In this document: piece by piece, positions 37,198 to 51,010 of the stretch | How positions within the stretch are numbered: position 1 is the first letter of the stretch | Layout of the letters: the number at the start of each line of letters is the position of its first letter | NCBI GenBank assembly: GCA_030549775.1 | Contig: CM060177.1 | Span: forward strand, 46,588,244 to 46,652,243 | Direction: 5' to 3' | DNA: 64,000 nt | Origin: Tamarix chinensis | Lineage: Eukaryota; Streptophyta; Magnoliopsida; Caryophyllales; Tamaricaceae | The notes under the pieces: model-generated | Seen by the model: the letters and a program-made list of their open reading frames with translations, nothing else | The model's database searches: none | What the model was told of the DNA's origin: nothing | Translations under genes and position numbers: made by a program

Positions 37198-39609
37198 ATA
37201 ATAGCCTCGCAAAACCAATTGATTAGTCCCTATTACCAATGGATTGGTCCTAGTCCTTTGTAAAACCTAAAAAACCTAAAATAGTGGAAATGGCTTATTA
37301 GTTTTATCTGAATTAGTCGACTGGTGACCTTCTAGGAGAGAAACACATAGACTATAAACTAGTTGACCGGTAGGGCCATATCAGTTGATTGGGTCTAACA
37401 CCTACTAGGTGGTTGTTAACATGTTAAAAGAGCAACAATAATACCATAAACCAATCAACTACTTTACTTAGAGCACAAATTCAGCATGTGTATCGAAAGC
37501 AAACATGCTTTCCTAAATCAAACTAATCATCCATCTCAATGCATACAAGACTCTTAACACTTAATAATCACCGATTCACAATTAAAAGCTTAAATTATGC
37601 CTAGGATCTCATCAATTTACTACCACTTAAGCATGTCATCTCATATTATACCATAATTCGAAAATCTCTAAAATATGATTCCATACTACACACATTTGCT
37701 TTATGTTATCACTATACATGCTGAAATCTTAGCACATTCAAGGAGCATAAAAATAATGCACAAATTCCACAAAGAGATTTCTTTGAATCATACTCAACTC
37801 TATTTCTTGTTTCCTACTCATACTTTCATATATCTTATAAATCTAAAGTCTATACAGCACATATGCTCATTTAGATCAAGCAAAAAGGGTAAGAATGATT
37901 TACTTTGGTCAAACTAGCAATTATTCACATGAAAAGGGATAAGCACTTAGCTTGAAACTTTATGAAATTAAATACCTTAAAACACATAAGATTAAATATT
38001 AGGAAAACTAATTAAAAATTATTAACCATAACAAAACTATAAACTCAAGAACAAACAACAAACTCCATTGTTTCCACTAAAAATTAGAAAATCAAGAAAA
38101 TAGGTTTAAATCTTCAACTTCTCATAAATCTAGCTCCATTTAAAAAAAAAGTAAACTGGATAAAAGATTATAATAATATAGAAGATCTGAAGAGATATGA
38201 ACAAATAGAGGAAGAAAGATGGAGACAAGAGTGGAAAAAAGGGAACTCAATGGTTTAAGGGAGTTAAGGAAAAATGGAGGGTTTGCTTCAATACTCATCC
38301 AAATTCTGAGAGAAAAGATGGGTATAAGGGTTTATATAATTTGAAACCCTAATCCCTAGATTAAATCCAAGTAAGTGAGGTAAGTTCTAAAGGTTTACAA
38401 GGTTGACTCTTCCAAAAAGCTAAAATGGTAAAGGGTGAAGAGTTTATGGATGTTCTAAATCCAAAAATTTATTAGCACATAAAGGGAATGAGACAAAAAA
38501 GAGTGAAGAGGACAAAAGATTTAGCTAGGAAGGGTGATTTAGGATAAAATCATCCATTTTGATTCATATAGGGGAGGGGAGAGAGAGAAATAGAGAGAGA
38601 AGAGTAAGAAGGGCATAATGTTTGATTAAGTCATTAACAACCTTTTACACAAGTTTTTCTTCTCGACATGGCATAATGTTTTGATCAGAGCTAAACTTGT
38701 TTGAAAAAACTTCAAGAAATAATCTTAAACTGAGTACTCATAGTCCTTTATATTTAATCACCCGATGGAAGGAGATCTAAAATTATTTGTGCTAAAAAAC
38801 TACCAACTTCAAGGAACCAATTGATTGGTCTGTCGACAACTAATTGGCCAGTGATTTATGTTTAAAATTTTAGTAAAAACACCAATTAGCACTCATTTAG
38901 TTAAATAGTTTCCTAAGGAAACCAAGTCTCTTAAAAAAACAAACCACTTCCAAAAAGCCATTTAAAAATCAACTCAAGGCATGCTTATTGTCATCTAAAT
39001 ATACCTATTGAAAATTATACCTGCCACAAGTAATACAAGGTAGAATGAGTACTGGATTATTGTTCCCATATAGACTAAATAATGATACAAAGACTTTAAT
39101 CACTCTAATACGGTTGAGGTAATCGAAATTGAATAAATAAATAACTAATTCTAAACTAAGAATTTTAAATTAATTAAATTTAATAAAATAGAATCAAATA
39201 AAATATCATAAAAGTAAAATCAATTAATAAAAGCTACCAAGGAATCCATATCCACCATTATCTAATTATAATGATCACTTAATTAAATAACTGATCTTTT
39301 TAATTACTAATTATGTGTCAATGAGAATATTTAACTAATGCACTCTATCGACCTAAGTATTCCTACAACTAATTATCAATCCTACTATCCTTAGTCAAAT
39401 AATTTAAATAAAAGGCAATGATTTAGTTTCAACTAATTATTTACCATTCCCTATTATTTTAGAAATTATATAATTGTTCTCACAATCTATTCAATTCATA
39501 TTTATGTTATTTGACCTAAAGTGGATAATTAGCTCTCACATCTTTTCTTGACTTGTTAAATGCTAATTAAAATTGATCAGTCCATTAATTAGACACAATC
39601 TAGAATAAT
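37195..39609. other. AT-rich stretch, probable minus-strand LTR and flank
   Basis: A minus-strand TATATAAACCC box near 38330-38340, with a purine-rich tract (38560-38620) upstream of it on that strand, resembles the LTR promoters elsewhere. 37210-37450 carries ACCAATTGATTGGTC-like words. 39000-39609 is AT-rich sequence into which the LINE inserted. No coding content. Confidence 0.35.
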
Positions 39610-39672
39610 AACATAAAACACATAGGTTAGGAGGCTATTTGTGTAATACAAACCCTATCTGCTCTCTCCTCC

Positions 39673-41046
39673 ATGGCACATACTAGGAGAGCAGCCTCCA
39701 TGGCAAAGAAGAAGGTGGTTAAGGGTTGTGTAGGGTCATCCAAAGATGTGGATTCATCTAGGTCTAATTATCGGGTTGAGGATATGGTTGGTGAGGGTTT
39801 TATTGCTTCGGATTCTAATGAGAATGTTATTTCAAGTGCATGTAATTTGCATGTAAGCGTAGACGTCGATTTGTCTGTAGAAGCAAGGGAGTTGTCCAAG
39901 ATTTCTTCGTAGCCTGGGGAATGACTGACCATCGATGAACCTGATGCCCCAAGGGTTGAGAGACCTGATCAAGCACTGATACGTAACATATCAGCACATC
40001 AACAGTTGGACGTTTCTTCTTCCTAGAAAGACAAGGTTGTTGGAAATCGTATATCATCCATGGGATCCCAGCTGCACTATGTTCCTCCTTCGATTGCAGG
40101 GGACAAAGTTTGCGTGGCTCTTCAGAAGGATAAGGTGGAGCATTGTAGTGCTGATTGGCAATGGGTTATAGTTGGTTATATAATTGGGTATCGGTCGTCA
40201 TTGGGACAAATAATAGGTTTTGTTAAAAGAAATTGGTAGGGTGTGAAGGAACCAAAGGTCTTACTGCATGATCAAGGATTTGTCGTATTTAAATTTGATT
40301 CCTAGGAGGATAAGGATTGGGTGTTTGCAAAGCCTTATTGGTCATTTATGAATAAACCATCCTAAAGGCTTGGCATCGAAAATTCCAGTTCTCAAAAGAA
40401 AAGTTTCAATTTCTGCCCTTATGGATCAAACTTATTAATCTCCCTATGGATTACTAGGATATTGATTCCTTAAGCAGGATAGGAAGTGTTGTGGGTCGGG
40501 CTTTGTATTTGTATGGTATTACTTCTACAGGTGACAAGATATCCTTTGCACGCATGCTGGTAGAGGTAGATGTGTCAAAGAGGCTTGTGGAGTCAATAGA
40601 GATTTTAGACCCTGATGGAGAGATTTTATGTCAAAAGGTTGTTTATGAATGGAGACCTTCTTTCTATTCTAGTTGTAATGTGTCTGGAAATTCATCAGAG
40701 AATTGGTTAAAGGCCAAAGCACTTCATAAACATATATCTTCCTTCCCAAAACAAAATGATAATTTCCCTATGGCTAGTGGGGTGACACAGAAATAGTAGA
40801 GAATAGTTTATAGGGACTCCTCTCATATAGTTGTTCAAAAAGAGAATCTTGTTCCAAACAAAAGTCCAATTGTTCGTCCTTCCTCTTCTACTGTAGGGAA
40901 GGATTATTTGGTGGACTCAATGAATAGATTTGAATGTTTGAGAGAATGTGAGGCCTTAGTATATCATTGTGCTAACCAACAGAGGGCTAAAGGTAAATCT
41001 CTGACTGATGATTCTGTGATGCTTAATTCCCTTATTGATCATATTC
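39673..41046 (+). pseudogene. LINE ORF1 (DUF4283-type, decayed zinc knuckle)
   Basis: The ATG at 39673 opens a basic N-terminus (MAHTRRAASMAKKKVVKG). After a first stop at 39912, a DUF4283-like nucleic-acid-binding domain runs from about 40060 to 40680: VIVGYIIGYRSS, WGVKEP-like sequence, DKDWVFAKPYW, then SRIGSVVGRALYLYGITSTG and FARMLVEVDVSKRLVESIEI. The following SSCNVSGNSSENW looks like a ruined CxxCGxxGHxxxxC knuckle. At least ten stops and a frame change break it. The role in L1 elements is RNA binding; this copy is inactive. Confidence 0.85.
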
Positions 41047-44000
41047 ATGATAGGGGTTTGGAATGTCCAAGGCTTGAATAAGCCTTATAAACAAAAGGGA
41101 TTGAAGCATTGGTTATCAGTGCATAAGGTTTCCCTTATGGGATTGGTAGAAACTAGGGTAAAATGTAATAATGCTGATAAGGCTTGTGGTAGATTAGGGA
41201 ATAATTAATAGAGGTTAAGCAATTATGATCAGCATCCTAATGTTAGGATTTGGTGTATATGGGAAAAGAATGTATGGGATTTGTATCTTATTTCTAGTTG
41301 TGAGCAGGCAATGCATCTGTTAGTGACTGGTGTAGATTCTGGAGTAAAGTTTTATGCTACTTTCATCTATGCTTTTAGTGCTGGAGAAAATAGCAAAAGG
41401 CTGTGGAGCTGGTTGTGTGAGCATAAGATAGATAGGGAGGCTTAGATTCTTTTTAGATACTTCAATGTTGTTGTGTAGGCTGATGAGAAATTCCAAGGGA
41501 ATTTAGTAAACTTAAATGATGTTAATGATGCTAAAGTGTTTTAATTCTCTCCTAATTCATGATTTAGGGTTCTCAAGGTTGAAGTTCACTTAGTCAAATA
41601 GAAATATGGGTGAGAATAGAATCATGGCCAAATTAGATAGGGTTTTGGTGAATATGTTTTTGTCTTCCTCTTTTCCATCATCTAAGGCAGAATTTATGGA
41701 TCCTCTTTTTTCTGATCATAGTCTTAGTTTGGTTCATGTTAATGCAAAGGTGTTCCAGTTTAAGAAGCATTTTAATTTTTTTGATATGTTGACTCTTGAC
41801 CCAAAGTTTCTCCCCCTGGTTGCATCTGTTTGGAGTCAACCTATAGCTAGATCTGTGGCTGTAAAATTTAAGAACAAGCTTAGGGAGTTAAAGTATAGAT
41901 TGAAGTAGTTCAACTGGATCAAGTTTGGTGGGATTTCCACAAGGGTATAGGAGATGAAGGGAAGACTTAAAATGATTCATTCACAATTGGATCTTCAACC
42001 ACAAAACCCTGAATTACAGGAGGAGGAAAAGAAGTGTTTAAAGTTATATGAACATTATGCTTTATGTGAAGAGAGCTTATTCAAATAGAATTCTAGTATC
42101 AAGTGGCTTAACCTGGGTGATTCTAATACTCATTTTTTCTTTACGATTATGAAGGCCAGACAGATGAAGATATATGCGCATAGAGTTCAATCCACTGATG
42201 GCCACTGGTTTTTTTCTGCTGAGGGGATTCAACAAGCTTTCTTATCTTATTATAAGGATTTTTTGGGGTCTGAAAGCCCTGCTGCTGGCTCCATATCAGA
42301 GGATATTTTGCACTTAGGCCTAGTTATGTCTGTTAAGCACCAACATTTGTTGCGGAGGCCTTTTTCTAAGCAAGAAGTCAAGGATGCTCTGTGGTCTATA
42401 GGTAATTATAAAGCTCCTGGACCTGATGGGTTTACTGCTGACTTTTTTAAAGCTTCATGGTCATTACTGGGGGATAATGTTTGGCAGTTGATGAATAATA
42501 TATTCCAATCAGCTGATGTTCCTTCTTTCTTAGGACACACTTTGCTTGCTCTTATTCTAAAATTAGCTGGAGCTCAATGCGTGTCTAATTTTCAACCCAT
42601 TGCATGCTATAATGTACTTTACATGGTTTTGGCTAAGATTCTTGCTGCTTGTTTACAATTCATCTTACCCTTATTGAACCATGCTTCTCAAGCTGGTTTT
42701 ATTAAGGGACGAGTTATTGGATATAATATTTTGTTGGATCATAAATTGATTCAAATGCATTAAAGGAAGAATATTTATCTGAGATGCATGCTTAAGGTGG
42801 ATATTAGGAAGGCTTATGATTCTATGAGTTGGTGTTTTTTGGAGCAAGTGCTTTTAGGGATGCATTTTCCCTTGCATGTGGTCAGGCTTCTCATGGCTTG
42901 TATTTCAACCATTAATTACTCTTTATCTCTTAATAATGGGGTTTTGGAGCCTTTTATGGGGAAGAGAGGGTTAAGAGAAGGGAATCCTTTGTCTCCTTAT
43001 CTTTTTGTTATTGTTATGGAATATTTGAGTAGGATGATGCAGTCTTTATGGCTCAAAGCAAAGTTTCATGGTCACCCTAAGTGTAATAGGTTGAAGATAA
43101 CTAATTTAGCTATTGCTGATGACCTTCTGGTTTTCTGCAAGGCTAATGTGTCCTCTATTATTTCAATTAAACAGATTTTTGAGGACTTAATGCAGTGTCA
43201 AGTCTTCACATAAGTCCTAAGAAGAGCTCTATATTCTTTGGGGGTGTTAAACAGGATATGAAAGCTTTGATTTTATCTTATTTGCATTTCAATGAGGGTA
43301 GGTTCCCTTTCAAATATCTGGGGGTTCCTTTATATTCTTCTAAGCTTAAGTATGATGATATGATCTCCCTGATTCAGAAGATTACTAGAAGAATGCAACA
43401 TTGGTCCAATTGTTTGCTATCATATGCAGGGAGGCTACGGTTGCTGAAGTATGTTATATTTGGCATTACTATGTTTTGGAGTTAGGTGTTTCTTCTTCCC
43501 AAGAAATTATTGGTTCATATTATAGCTTTGTGTCGATATTTCCTCTGGACTGGTAAACCTTTACCTAGCAAAAGCGCACTTATAGCATGGAAACCATTTG
43601 TCTACCTAAGAAGGAAGGGGGACTTGGCATTATTGATCTGCAAACCTAGAATATAGCTGCAATGGGGAAACATCTTTGGAATATTTGTTTGAAAAAGGAT
43701 TCCTTATGGATTAAATGGATTCATTCATATTAAATCAAGCAGTAAAAGGTTTCTACTTGTCATCTTCCAAGCACTACTTCCTGTATTATGCAAAGAATTT
43801 TTTGATTGAGACCCTTGTTGTTACCAGGGTTTCATTTGTTGTAGGTTGATCCTATATATAAGATATCTAAGATTTATGATTTTATAAGGTTTAAGGCTCC
43901 TAAAGTGCCTTGGTGGAGAGCTGTGTGGTGTAATCCTGCAGCACTAAAACACAAGTTTACATGCTAGCTTGCTGCCCAATCTCGACTACCCACAAAAGAT

Positions 44001-44428
44001 CTCATGGCTAAGTTTATCCCATCCATTGATTTGCAATGTTGTTTCTGTCAGCAAAATGAAAGTATTATGAATTTTCTGGTTCTATGTCCTGTTATGAAGT
44101 AGATTTGGAACTCAATTAAAGTTACTTTGGGTGGTAGAAGATTTCCTACTACTTGGTCTGCAGTGCTAAAAGGTTTAGCCTATTCTCGAGGTAGAAGAGC
44201 TGTCAAGACCCAATTCAAGTGTGCCTTTTATGCAATCAATCTTTATGAGATTTGAAAAGTAATAAATTCTTATCTTTTCTCTAATATTAGGTATAATAGG
44301 AAAATGATTACCTTTCAAATTTCATATATTTTATCCTCTATTTGTAATCATCCTAGTAGAAGTCCTAAGTTTGGTGGTTATGTAGGTTATATAGATCAGT
44401 TCTATAGACTTGGTTGTAATCTTTCATA
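41047..44428 (+). pseudogene. LINE ORF2 (endonuclease, reverse transcriptase, zinc-binding)
   Basis: The start is set by MIGVWNVQGLNKPYKQKGLK, the usual opening of the plant L1 AP-endonuclease. Endonuclease: LMGLVETRVK, ILFRYFNVVV (normally GDFN), MAKLDRVLVN, SDHSLSLVHV, to about 41740. RT: LWSIGNYKAPGPDGFTADFF (from 42388), AGFIKGRVIGYNILL, catalytic KVDIRKAYDSMSW (42794), RGLREGNPLSPYLF, and IADDLLVF near 43110 in place of the usual FADD. GLHISPKKSS marks a frameshift near 43195-43210. C-terminal zinc-binding domain: WWRAVWCNPAALKHKFTC, CCFCQQNESIMNFLVLCPVM (about 43910-44100). Many stops, including TAG at the Trp of the FTWSN block. Confidence 0.92.
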
Positions 44429-44476
44429 AAGCTATAAATTTTATTTGTTTTGAAAAAAAAAACATAAAACACATAG

Positions 44477-46899
44477 AGTAATCTATTAATCAAGCATCTA
44501 ATTAATCTATAAGTATAAAGAATAAATTTTCACCATATCCTTGGTAAAAAAAATGATCATGCTATTAATTAAAATAAAAGTAATCAAATTAAATATATAA
44601 TCTAAATTATACATAAGATATTGAACCTAAGAATATTTGAATATAAAAGTACAATACTTCAAATTCAAAATAAGAGCCGACAAAATAATATTATACGGCA
44701 CGGATAGTCGATGGTATTGAATGTTTTGTTCTCGACTCCTTTCAACCAATTGGCATCATGTATTTTTTGCCTTTTATGCCACCCCCATATTTCTCTTAAT
44801 AGGTCTATATTTATACACATATTAAAGGTCTATTATTTTTTTATAGTAGAATATTGGAAAAAATGGTGGTTGATAAGTCAAACAAATATCATTTTCTTTT
44901 TATATCTTTTTAAACATATATCATACTTAGAACAAAACCAAACACATAAATTAACACACAATTAAGACCAAAATTTATGAGGGATTACATTTTTATATGA
45001 TGGTCTTATGTATAAGTTTCTAAGTATCACAAATATTGCACCAATTTGGTAGGAATTCACTAGTGTAAATTCATAAGATTAAATATGACAACAATTTGGA
45101 ATTCCAAGATTGGATAGAGAAACACGATCATAAAAAATAATTTCAGGGGGTAGATGATTATATTACATGAGTAACCAAGATTAAAAGGAGAATCAAAGAA
45201 AATCACTTAATTAAAAAATTCTCTCACTTAAGTTTCTTAGACACAATAGAATTAGAGATGAATTAGTCTAGTGACATATAGGATATATAGTAGTACAAGC
45301 TGACAATAATGAGAGTAAGGCAACAACTTAAAATAGGGAAAACATGGGTTGCGTTTAATAACATAAACCCCTTGTGTTTTCTCCTAAAGACCTGACCTTT
45401 GACTAACTCTACAAGAAATCCCAAAATAAAAATAAAAAAATTGTGTAAAGAAATGCAACACCCTCGTGTTTATTTCTCTAACCTCAATTGCACTACAAAA
45501 TTCTCTAAAAATGTACATATAACCATTAATTCTAGGCTTCACGTCAAATATGAGTTACAAGCTCACATATCCATATTTTTAAGCATCCAAGTTTTTGGAC
45601 ATTTTAATAAATTGATAGGATCAGATATTTGATCCCTCAAACATAGGAATCTATGTTTGAAAACCCCTAAATATCACCATATCAACTAGCCACTCAATTA
45701 GGTTTCACATTTAGTTAATGTTACTATGGGACAACTCGTATACTTGGAAAGGTTATGATAAATAAGGAAGATGTGGGAAATATAAAGAAAGGATTATATG
45801 GGAAAACAAGCATTTTTATACTAACAAATTTTATAATTCATAATAGTATTTACAAAAGAGGTGTCAAATAGATGATCTTACATAATTTTTTTGTTAGAAC
45901 AAAAAAAGAGGAAGAAGATTGAGAAGATCCTAATATAATCCTAATATTCTTCACCCCCAACCCATTTAGCATTAGTTTAAACATCAACCTCTTCCCTATC
46001 AACTCCTTCTTTATTGTTGATCCCTTCCTCATCAGGAACAAGAACATCCTTTAGGTTATTAGAGGTGTAGGCTTGCCTATCTAGTTTATGTAATGTGTCA
46101 TGAACCACGAATTGGATGAACTAAGCATAAGTAATGGATATTTCAAATGTATAGTAATTATTTTGATAATGATTTAGAAATATTTAGAAGGGTTCACTAG
46201 AAAGTTAATCATCTACAGTATCTTGATGGAAATCATGCTTGACATCAGCCATGAATCAATCAATCTAAGCCTACAGTTCCTATTGTATATACACAGGGTT
46301 GACTTGGTGGCCTCATATGTTAGCTTGGTGGATTACTTTGTTGACTTGGCAACTCACCAACCTTTTTCTTCAACTCATCATGCATGCCAAAGGCCTTGGT
46401 ATAAGCATTAGAATCATCATGTCAAGCCTTGGAGATCTGATTCTTTTGGTTCACCAAATATTTTTTGTTTTGAAGCAATATTTGCATTATAGGATCCTAT
46501 CTTGTTATTAAAACGAGTGTTGATTTTATCTAAGAGGTTGGCTTTAATTTAAGGACCCAACAATTGTACATTATACCTTTGATTTTCCCTACTTATCCAT
46601 CTATTTTTCTTCTTCTTTTAGATAACTTACTCATCTACCACTTTTCCTTCCTCATAATCTCCTCCAAGTGAGCAATGATGGATCTTAGGGTGCCACCCTC
46701 TACACTATTTGTTTTCATAGAATCCCTTTTAAATCTTATCTTTGGTCATGTGTAACTTCTCCTACAAAGAATAAAAGTTAATTAGGAGGTTAGAATGATC
46801 CTTCTCTACTTGGTGTCATCTCTTCAAGCTCTTATTAGAAATGTTTGTACATCATTAACCCTCATAGCTAGTTATTATGAGTTAGAAACAAGAATTTTA
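44477..46899. other. AT-rich stretch without recognisable features
   Basis: It continues the sequence interrupted by the LINE. Short open frames on both strands (to 84 codons) show no family signature. Repeats of TTGGTGGATTACTTTG type near 46300-46350 are weak. Confidence 0.35.
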
Positions 46900-49350
46900 A
46901 AAACCTTAAAAATAATAGAAATCCATAAAGGGAAATATAAATTGGGATGACTTGGAAGGTTATGTTCATGTTACTCTATAGCAAAGAGGTGGTATTCATC
47001 TTTCTGAATAGATCTTGATCCTAACCTAAAGTAACGGTTTTATCAAATTCAAGACTAATGGCATCCTTAGGCCAATATTCGAAGAAGGAGGCACCCTCAA
47101 AGAATAATAGTGTGATCCTATGGATGACTGCTTCTTTCATACAAGATACTTCCCCTTCTTATATGATTTAATCCTCTTCGGCAACTCCTCCCCTAGGTCC
47201 ACCACCTCATTTGGTGCCTCTAAGATCACACGTGTATCCCTTTCCTTCTAACTAGAAAACTAAGGTTGTGGTTTAGATTTTTCCCCACATCATCATTTTC
47301 TTCATTCCTAACCCCTTCTAGCTGACTCACTCTAACACCCTTATACAAAATAGTGATAGTGGTGACTACCCCTTGGTTAATATAGTGCTCATTGGTGGAA
47401 GAAACATTTTGGTGACCCCCAAACAAGTCATTCTAAGAGGTGAGGCAAGATGAACCCCTTAGAAACACTACAATGGTACCTATATTCCCCATTATAGCAA
47501 CATTTACATCTTATTGATGGATATTGCTAAAAGAAGGATTAGTGTCCGCAATGCGGTCAATTTGATTTACCTCAGTTAGGTTGACATCTGCCTTGTCATA
47601 GTTATTCACCTAAGTTATTTTTCCATCTTTATTAGTATCCTAGGTTAGCCTAGTATCCTTCATAAGTAGGCCCATTACTAAAGGGTCGTTGGGGATAAAT
47701 TCTTGAATTTGATACTTGATTAGAGGGCCCATAGGGACAATTAATTGGGACGCATGGGAAGTTTTTCTCTTCAACAAACCATGGGAAGAAGTGATATTTT
47801 CCTTCTGTTTAAGCAAATCAAGAATAATATGGATAGGAGAAGAGTCAAGGATATGAACATATATATAGGTAGACTACCCCTTAGGATAAAGGGAGAATAT
47901 CAAAGGTAGCATCTTCATCATAATACATAAAGGGATCCCCACAATTTAGTAGATTTAGAGTATATTAGTAGGCATGTCACTCAGACTAGGGGAGAAATAA
48001 ATAAAGGTTTGGCTTGGATTAAAACCATCCTGAGGGAGTCTTAAAGAAAAAATTTCTATCCTTAGATTTGATCAAGGTCTTTGATTGATTTTTGGGACCA
48101 ACCTTGGGAACACTCTCAAGCTCTTATGAAAAAAAAGGGAGAAACATGTTTAACACTCGGCACATCCTTGAATTAGGAAACCAAATGATATGTACTAACT
48201 CAAATTGAACAATAAACCAATATTGATTGAATAAATACTTGATAAAAAGAAAACCAAATACCAAAGTAGCTAATAATAGTACCTTACATTTTATAGCATT
48301 CTTAGCACTAGTAAGGGACAATCCTAAGGTATAGTAATGCCTCCAACCAAATTCTTGGGGACTTCACTAAAATGGGCTATCCAATTTGCATACTCTGTAT
48401 AAGAAAATAACACCAAAAATATCCATTAAATGAGGGAGAAATAACTGACACAAATAACTTGCACTAATGCCAATGACTTTTAGTGGGTTAAAAATTGAGA
48501 AATTATGTATTAGCTTCAACAATTAGTTTGTCCCTCTTCAAGACGATAAGGTTATATATACATAACCCTTGTTCACAAATCGAACCTCCTTTTCTCAAAT
48601 TTATTAGCATTAGTCTATTCTGCTGCAACTTAAGTCAGCTCACAATACATGTTCGAGCTCATTTCCCCCCACTTAGGCAAATCATGCTCTGAGTCTTCTA
48701 AATAAATAAGTATTAAGGTTTCCATCTTTCCAATAAATAGTGAGCCTCCTAAATGAATCCATGGGCCCTTTGGGTTTGGATGAAGTAAAATTCCTTGACA
48801 AAAGGATGATCTAGGAGCTTAAAGAAGTATAAAAATAAGATAAGAGATGGTTTGACTTTGAGGTTCTTACAAGTGAAAAAATGTTGAATATCATTCGCTA
48901 AGAATTTTGGATGAGTTAGGTGACACTTATCTAATAGAAATGAAGGGGCTTAATAATGAATGTGTGAAAAGGAAGCTAGACTTTGGCATATAGAGCCTTA
49001 TAAAAAAATGATGCACATATCAAGAGGATCATTCACATAATCTAACTCGGAGGGTATCATCTGCTAAGCTATAGGGTTAAGTTGGGTAGCGCTTATCTGA
49101 CAAGCATGGAGGAGCTCCTTGATTAATGGGTTAAAAGGAAGCTATAATTTTATATAAAGAGCATTAACCAAAATAAAGACAGACCGATTAAGAGGATTAT
49201 TAGTGTGATCCAACTCAAAGAGTTTGTTCAACCTCGCATCATTGGAAAAGTGATATAAAGTACAAAATTTCACAAGATGTGCGTTAGAGATGTTGTTGGG
49301 AGAGTCCGCATTAGGGATTTTTTTTTTAAGATTTAGATAGAGCTTAAGAC
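46900..49350 (-). pseudogene. Decayed minus-strand transposon protein region
   Basis: Read leftward from 49350, a coding-like region has few stops for its length. LFELDHTNNPLNRSVFILVN is followed by LPFNPLIKELLHACQISATQ and LNPIA, which resemble the plant transposon domain with LxFPLxxFxxxxLxxxGxAPxQLxPNxWR (Transposase_28 type, PF04195). A second, weaker copy (about 48900-49030) follows, so the segment is duplicated with roughly 190-bp spacing. Further on are EYANWIAHFSEVPKNLVGG (48350) and a polar stretch with SLFLVRRKGIHV-like sequence near 47230. I cannot name a function; it may be the gag-like or accessory frame of a retrotransposon. Confidence 0.35.
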
Positions 49351-50692
49351 TTTAATTGGGTTTCATAGATAAGTGGAGAAGAATTCATGGAAGGCATTAA
49401 CATAAAGGTGTTTGCAACTAAGGTGTTTGAGAGAGAAACCAATGGGGTTGAGGAAATTGAAGATGCAAATGAATTGTGTAGAGCTCAATATTCCAAATAA
49501 AAAAAATTCAAAAGTATTGGGTGGTTTGCTAGACCTTGGAATATTACCAATTTCTAATAAGGTGGTAAAAAAAATCCACAAACTTTATTACTGTCATATA
49601 AATTATTCTTACCCCACCACTAATTTCAGCACTTTGTGGTGTTTCACAATGAGGAGGTGGATGCAACAATGTCAAATTAGGGAATAAAACTCGATCAATA
49701 ATCAATAAATTGAAGAAAAAGAACAAATATTGAAGGAATAACATGAGGAACATGATAGGAGTTTAAGCTTTCCAACAAAGAAGCATAAGAGAGGAAGAGA
49801 GAAATATAAGGTTTTAAATAGGGGCATTTATCTTATGGTAGAGCCAAAAGATTTTAGGGAATTCAAAGAGTCCAAACTATCTTAAGTAGTCATAAGGTAG
49901 ATATCCATATGGATTGTGCAAAATATTTACCATAAATTTGCACACAATCTCAAGAATTTAGTAATCATACTCTCTACACATCTTTTGGGTACGATAAGAC
50001 AATCTCATCATGAGCAGGGGAGGTTCTTATAAAAGTTATGATTAGAATTTTTATGAAGGAACCTATGACAATGAAATAAGTGGATCACATATGTTAGAAA
50101 AATATACTTCTTTTAATTTTTTTATCTAGTAATTCTAGTTATATAAACAATCTAAATTTCAAATTTCAAATAGGAAGGGTGCTAAACCCCAATTATCTCC
50201 CCCCCCCCTAAACCATTTTACTAACACAATCCTCTATTAGTGGTGTTTTATCTTCTAAAAATGAATGAGCATTGAGTTGAAGGACCTTAATGCATGATTC
50301 AATCCAAATCTAAGATTAACTCATGCTATTTCAACACCTTTTATTATAATACCCAAAATGTAGGGCCTCAACCCACCCCATTCTTTTATTTATACTTTTG
50401 TATATTATTATTATACTCCCCTTGTAACTTTTTACCTTCTATATTTTTCCCTTGTGCGCGTAGACCTTGGAAGCCATCCAATGATATGGGACAAATTTTG
50501 AATGGAATGATGATAAATAATATAGCCAACTTCAGATAACCTCATAAACCAATGTGATTTCAGATAACCTTATAAATCAATGCACTAATGCATAACTAAC
50601 CTTAAAAGGAATATGAAGTGATGGGTTGAGTTTTGAAGGAAATAGTGATATGGTTAGTTTCAAATCAAGTCATCAAGCCTGAAAAATCAAGC
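49351..50692. other. Unassigned stretch
   Basis: Short frames on both strands without family signatures. A C9 run occurs near 50201-50209. The 81-codon + frame at 50294-50539 has no recognisable domain. Confidence 0.35.
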
Positions 50693-50717
50693 CTTATAAC
50701 TAGAGCTGGCAAAAGTT

Positions 50718-51010
50718 GACCCGACCCGCCCAACCCAACCCGACCCGAGCCAAACCCGACCCATTACGACGCGAAAAATTTAGCAACCCGATCCGACAAT
50801 GACCCGACCAGGCACTGACCCGATAATAATCAACCCGACCCGACCCGATCCCAACCCACGGCCCGTTATTGACCCGATCCGATAGCGACCCGACCCGTCA
50901 TTGACTCGACCCGACCCGTAATTAACCCGCCCCGATAGTGACCCGACCCGAAGCCGACCCGACCCAACGTTGACCCGACCCGACAATCACCCGATCTGAC
51001 CCAATATTAA
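50718..51010. repeat. Left GACCC array of hAT-type element
   Basis: Degenerate tandem words GACCCG, GACCC and AACCCGACC, interrupted by short A/T spacers such as ATTGACCC and AATAATCAACCC. C-rich on the + strand. Confidence 0.9.

Larger units (their letters stand above)
39626..44460 (+). mobile_element. Full-length-looking L1-type LINE with target duplication
   Basis: The element is flanked by AACATAAAACACATAG at 39610-39625 and 44461-44476, an exact 16-bp duplication (the first A of the right copy may belong to the tail). It ends in a short A-run (44453-44461). Order of parts is ORF1, then endonuclease, reverse transcriptase and a C-terminal zinc-binding domain, as in plant L1 elements. 4.8 kb is within the usual range, and ORF1 starts 47 bp from the left end, so it is probably near full length. 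Both reading frames are disabled by stops and frameshifts; it cannot move by itself. Confidence 0.95.
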
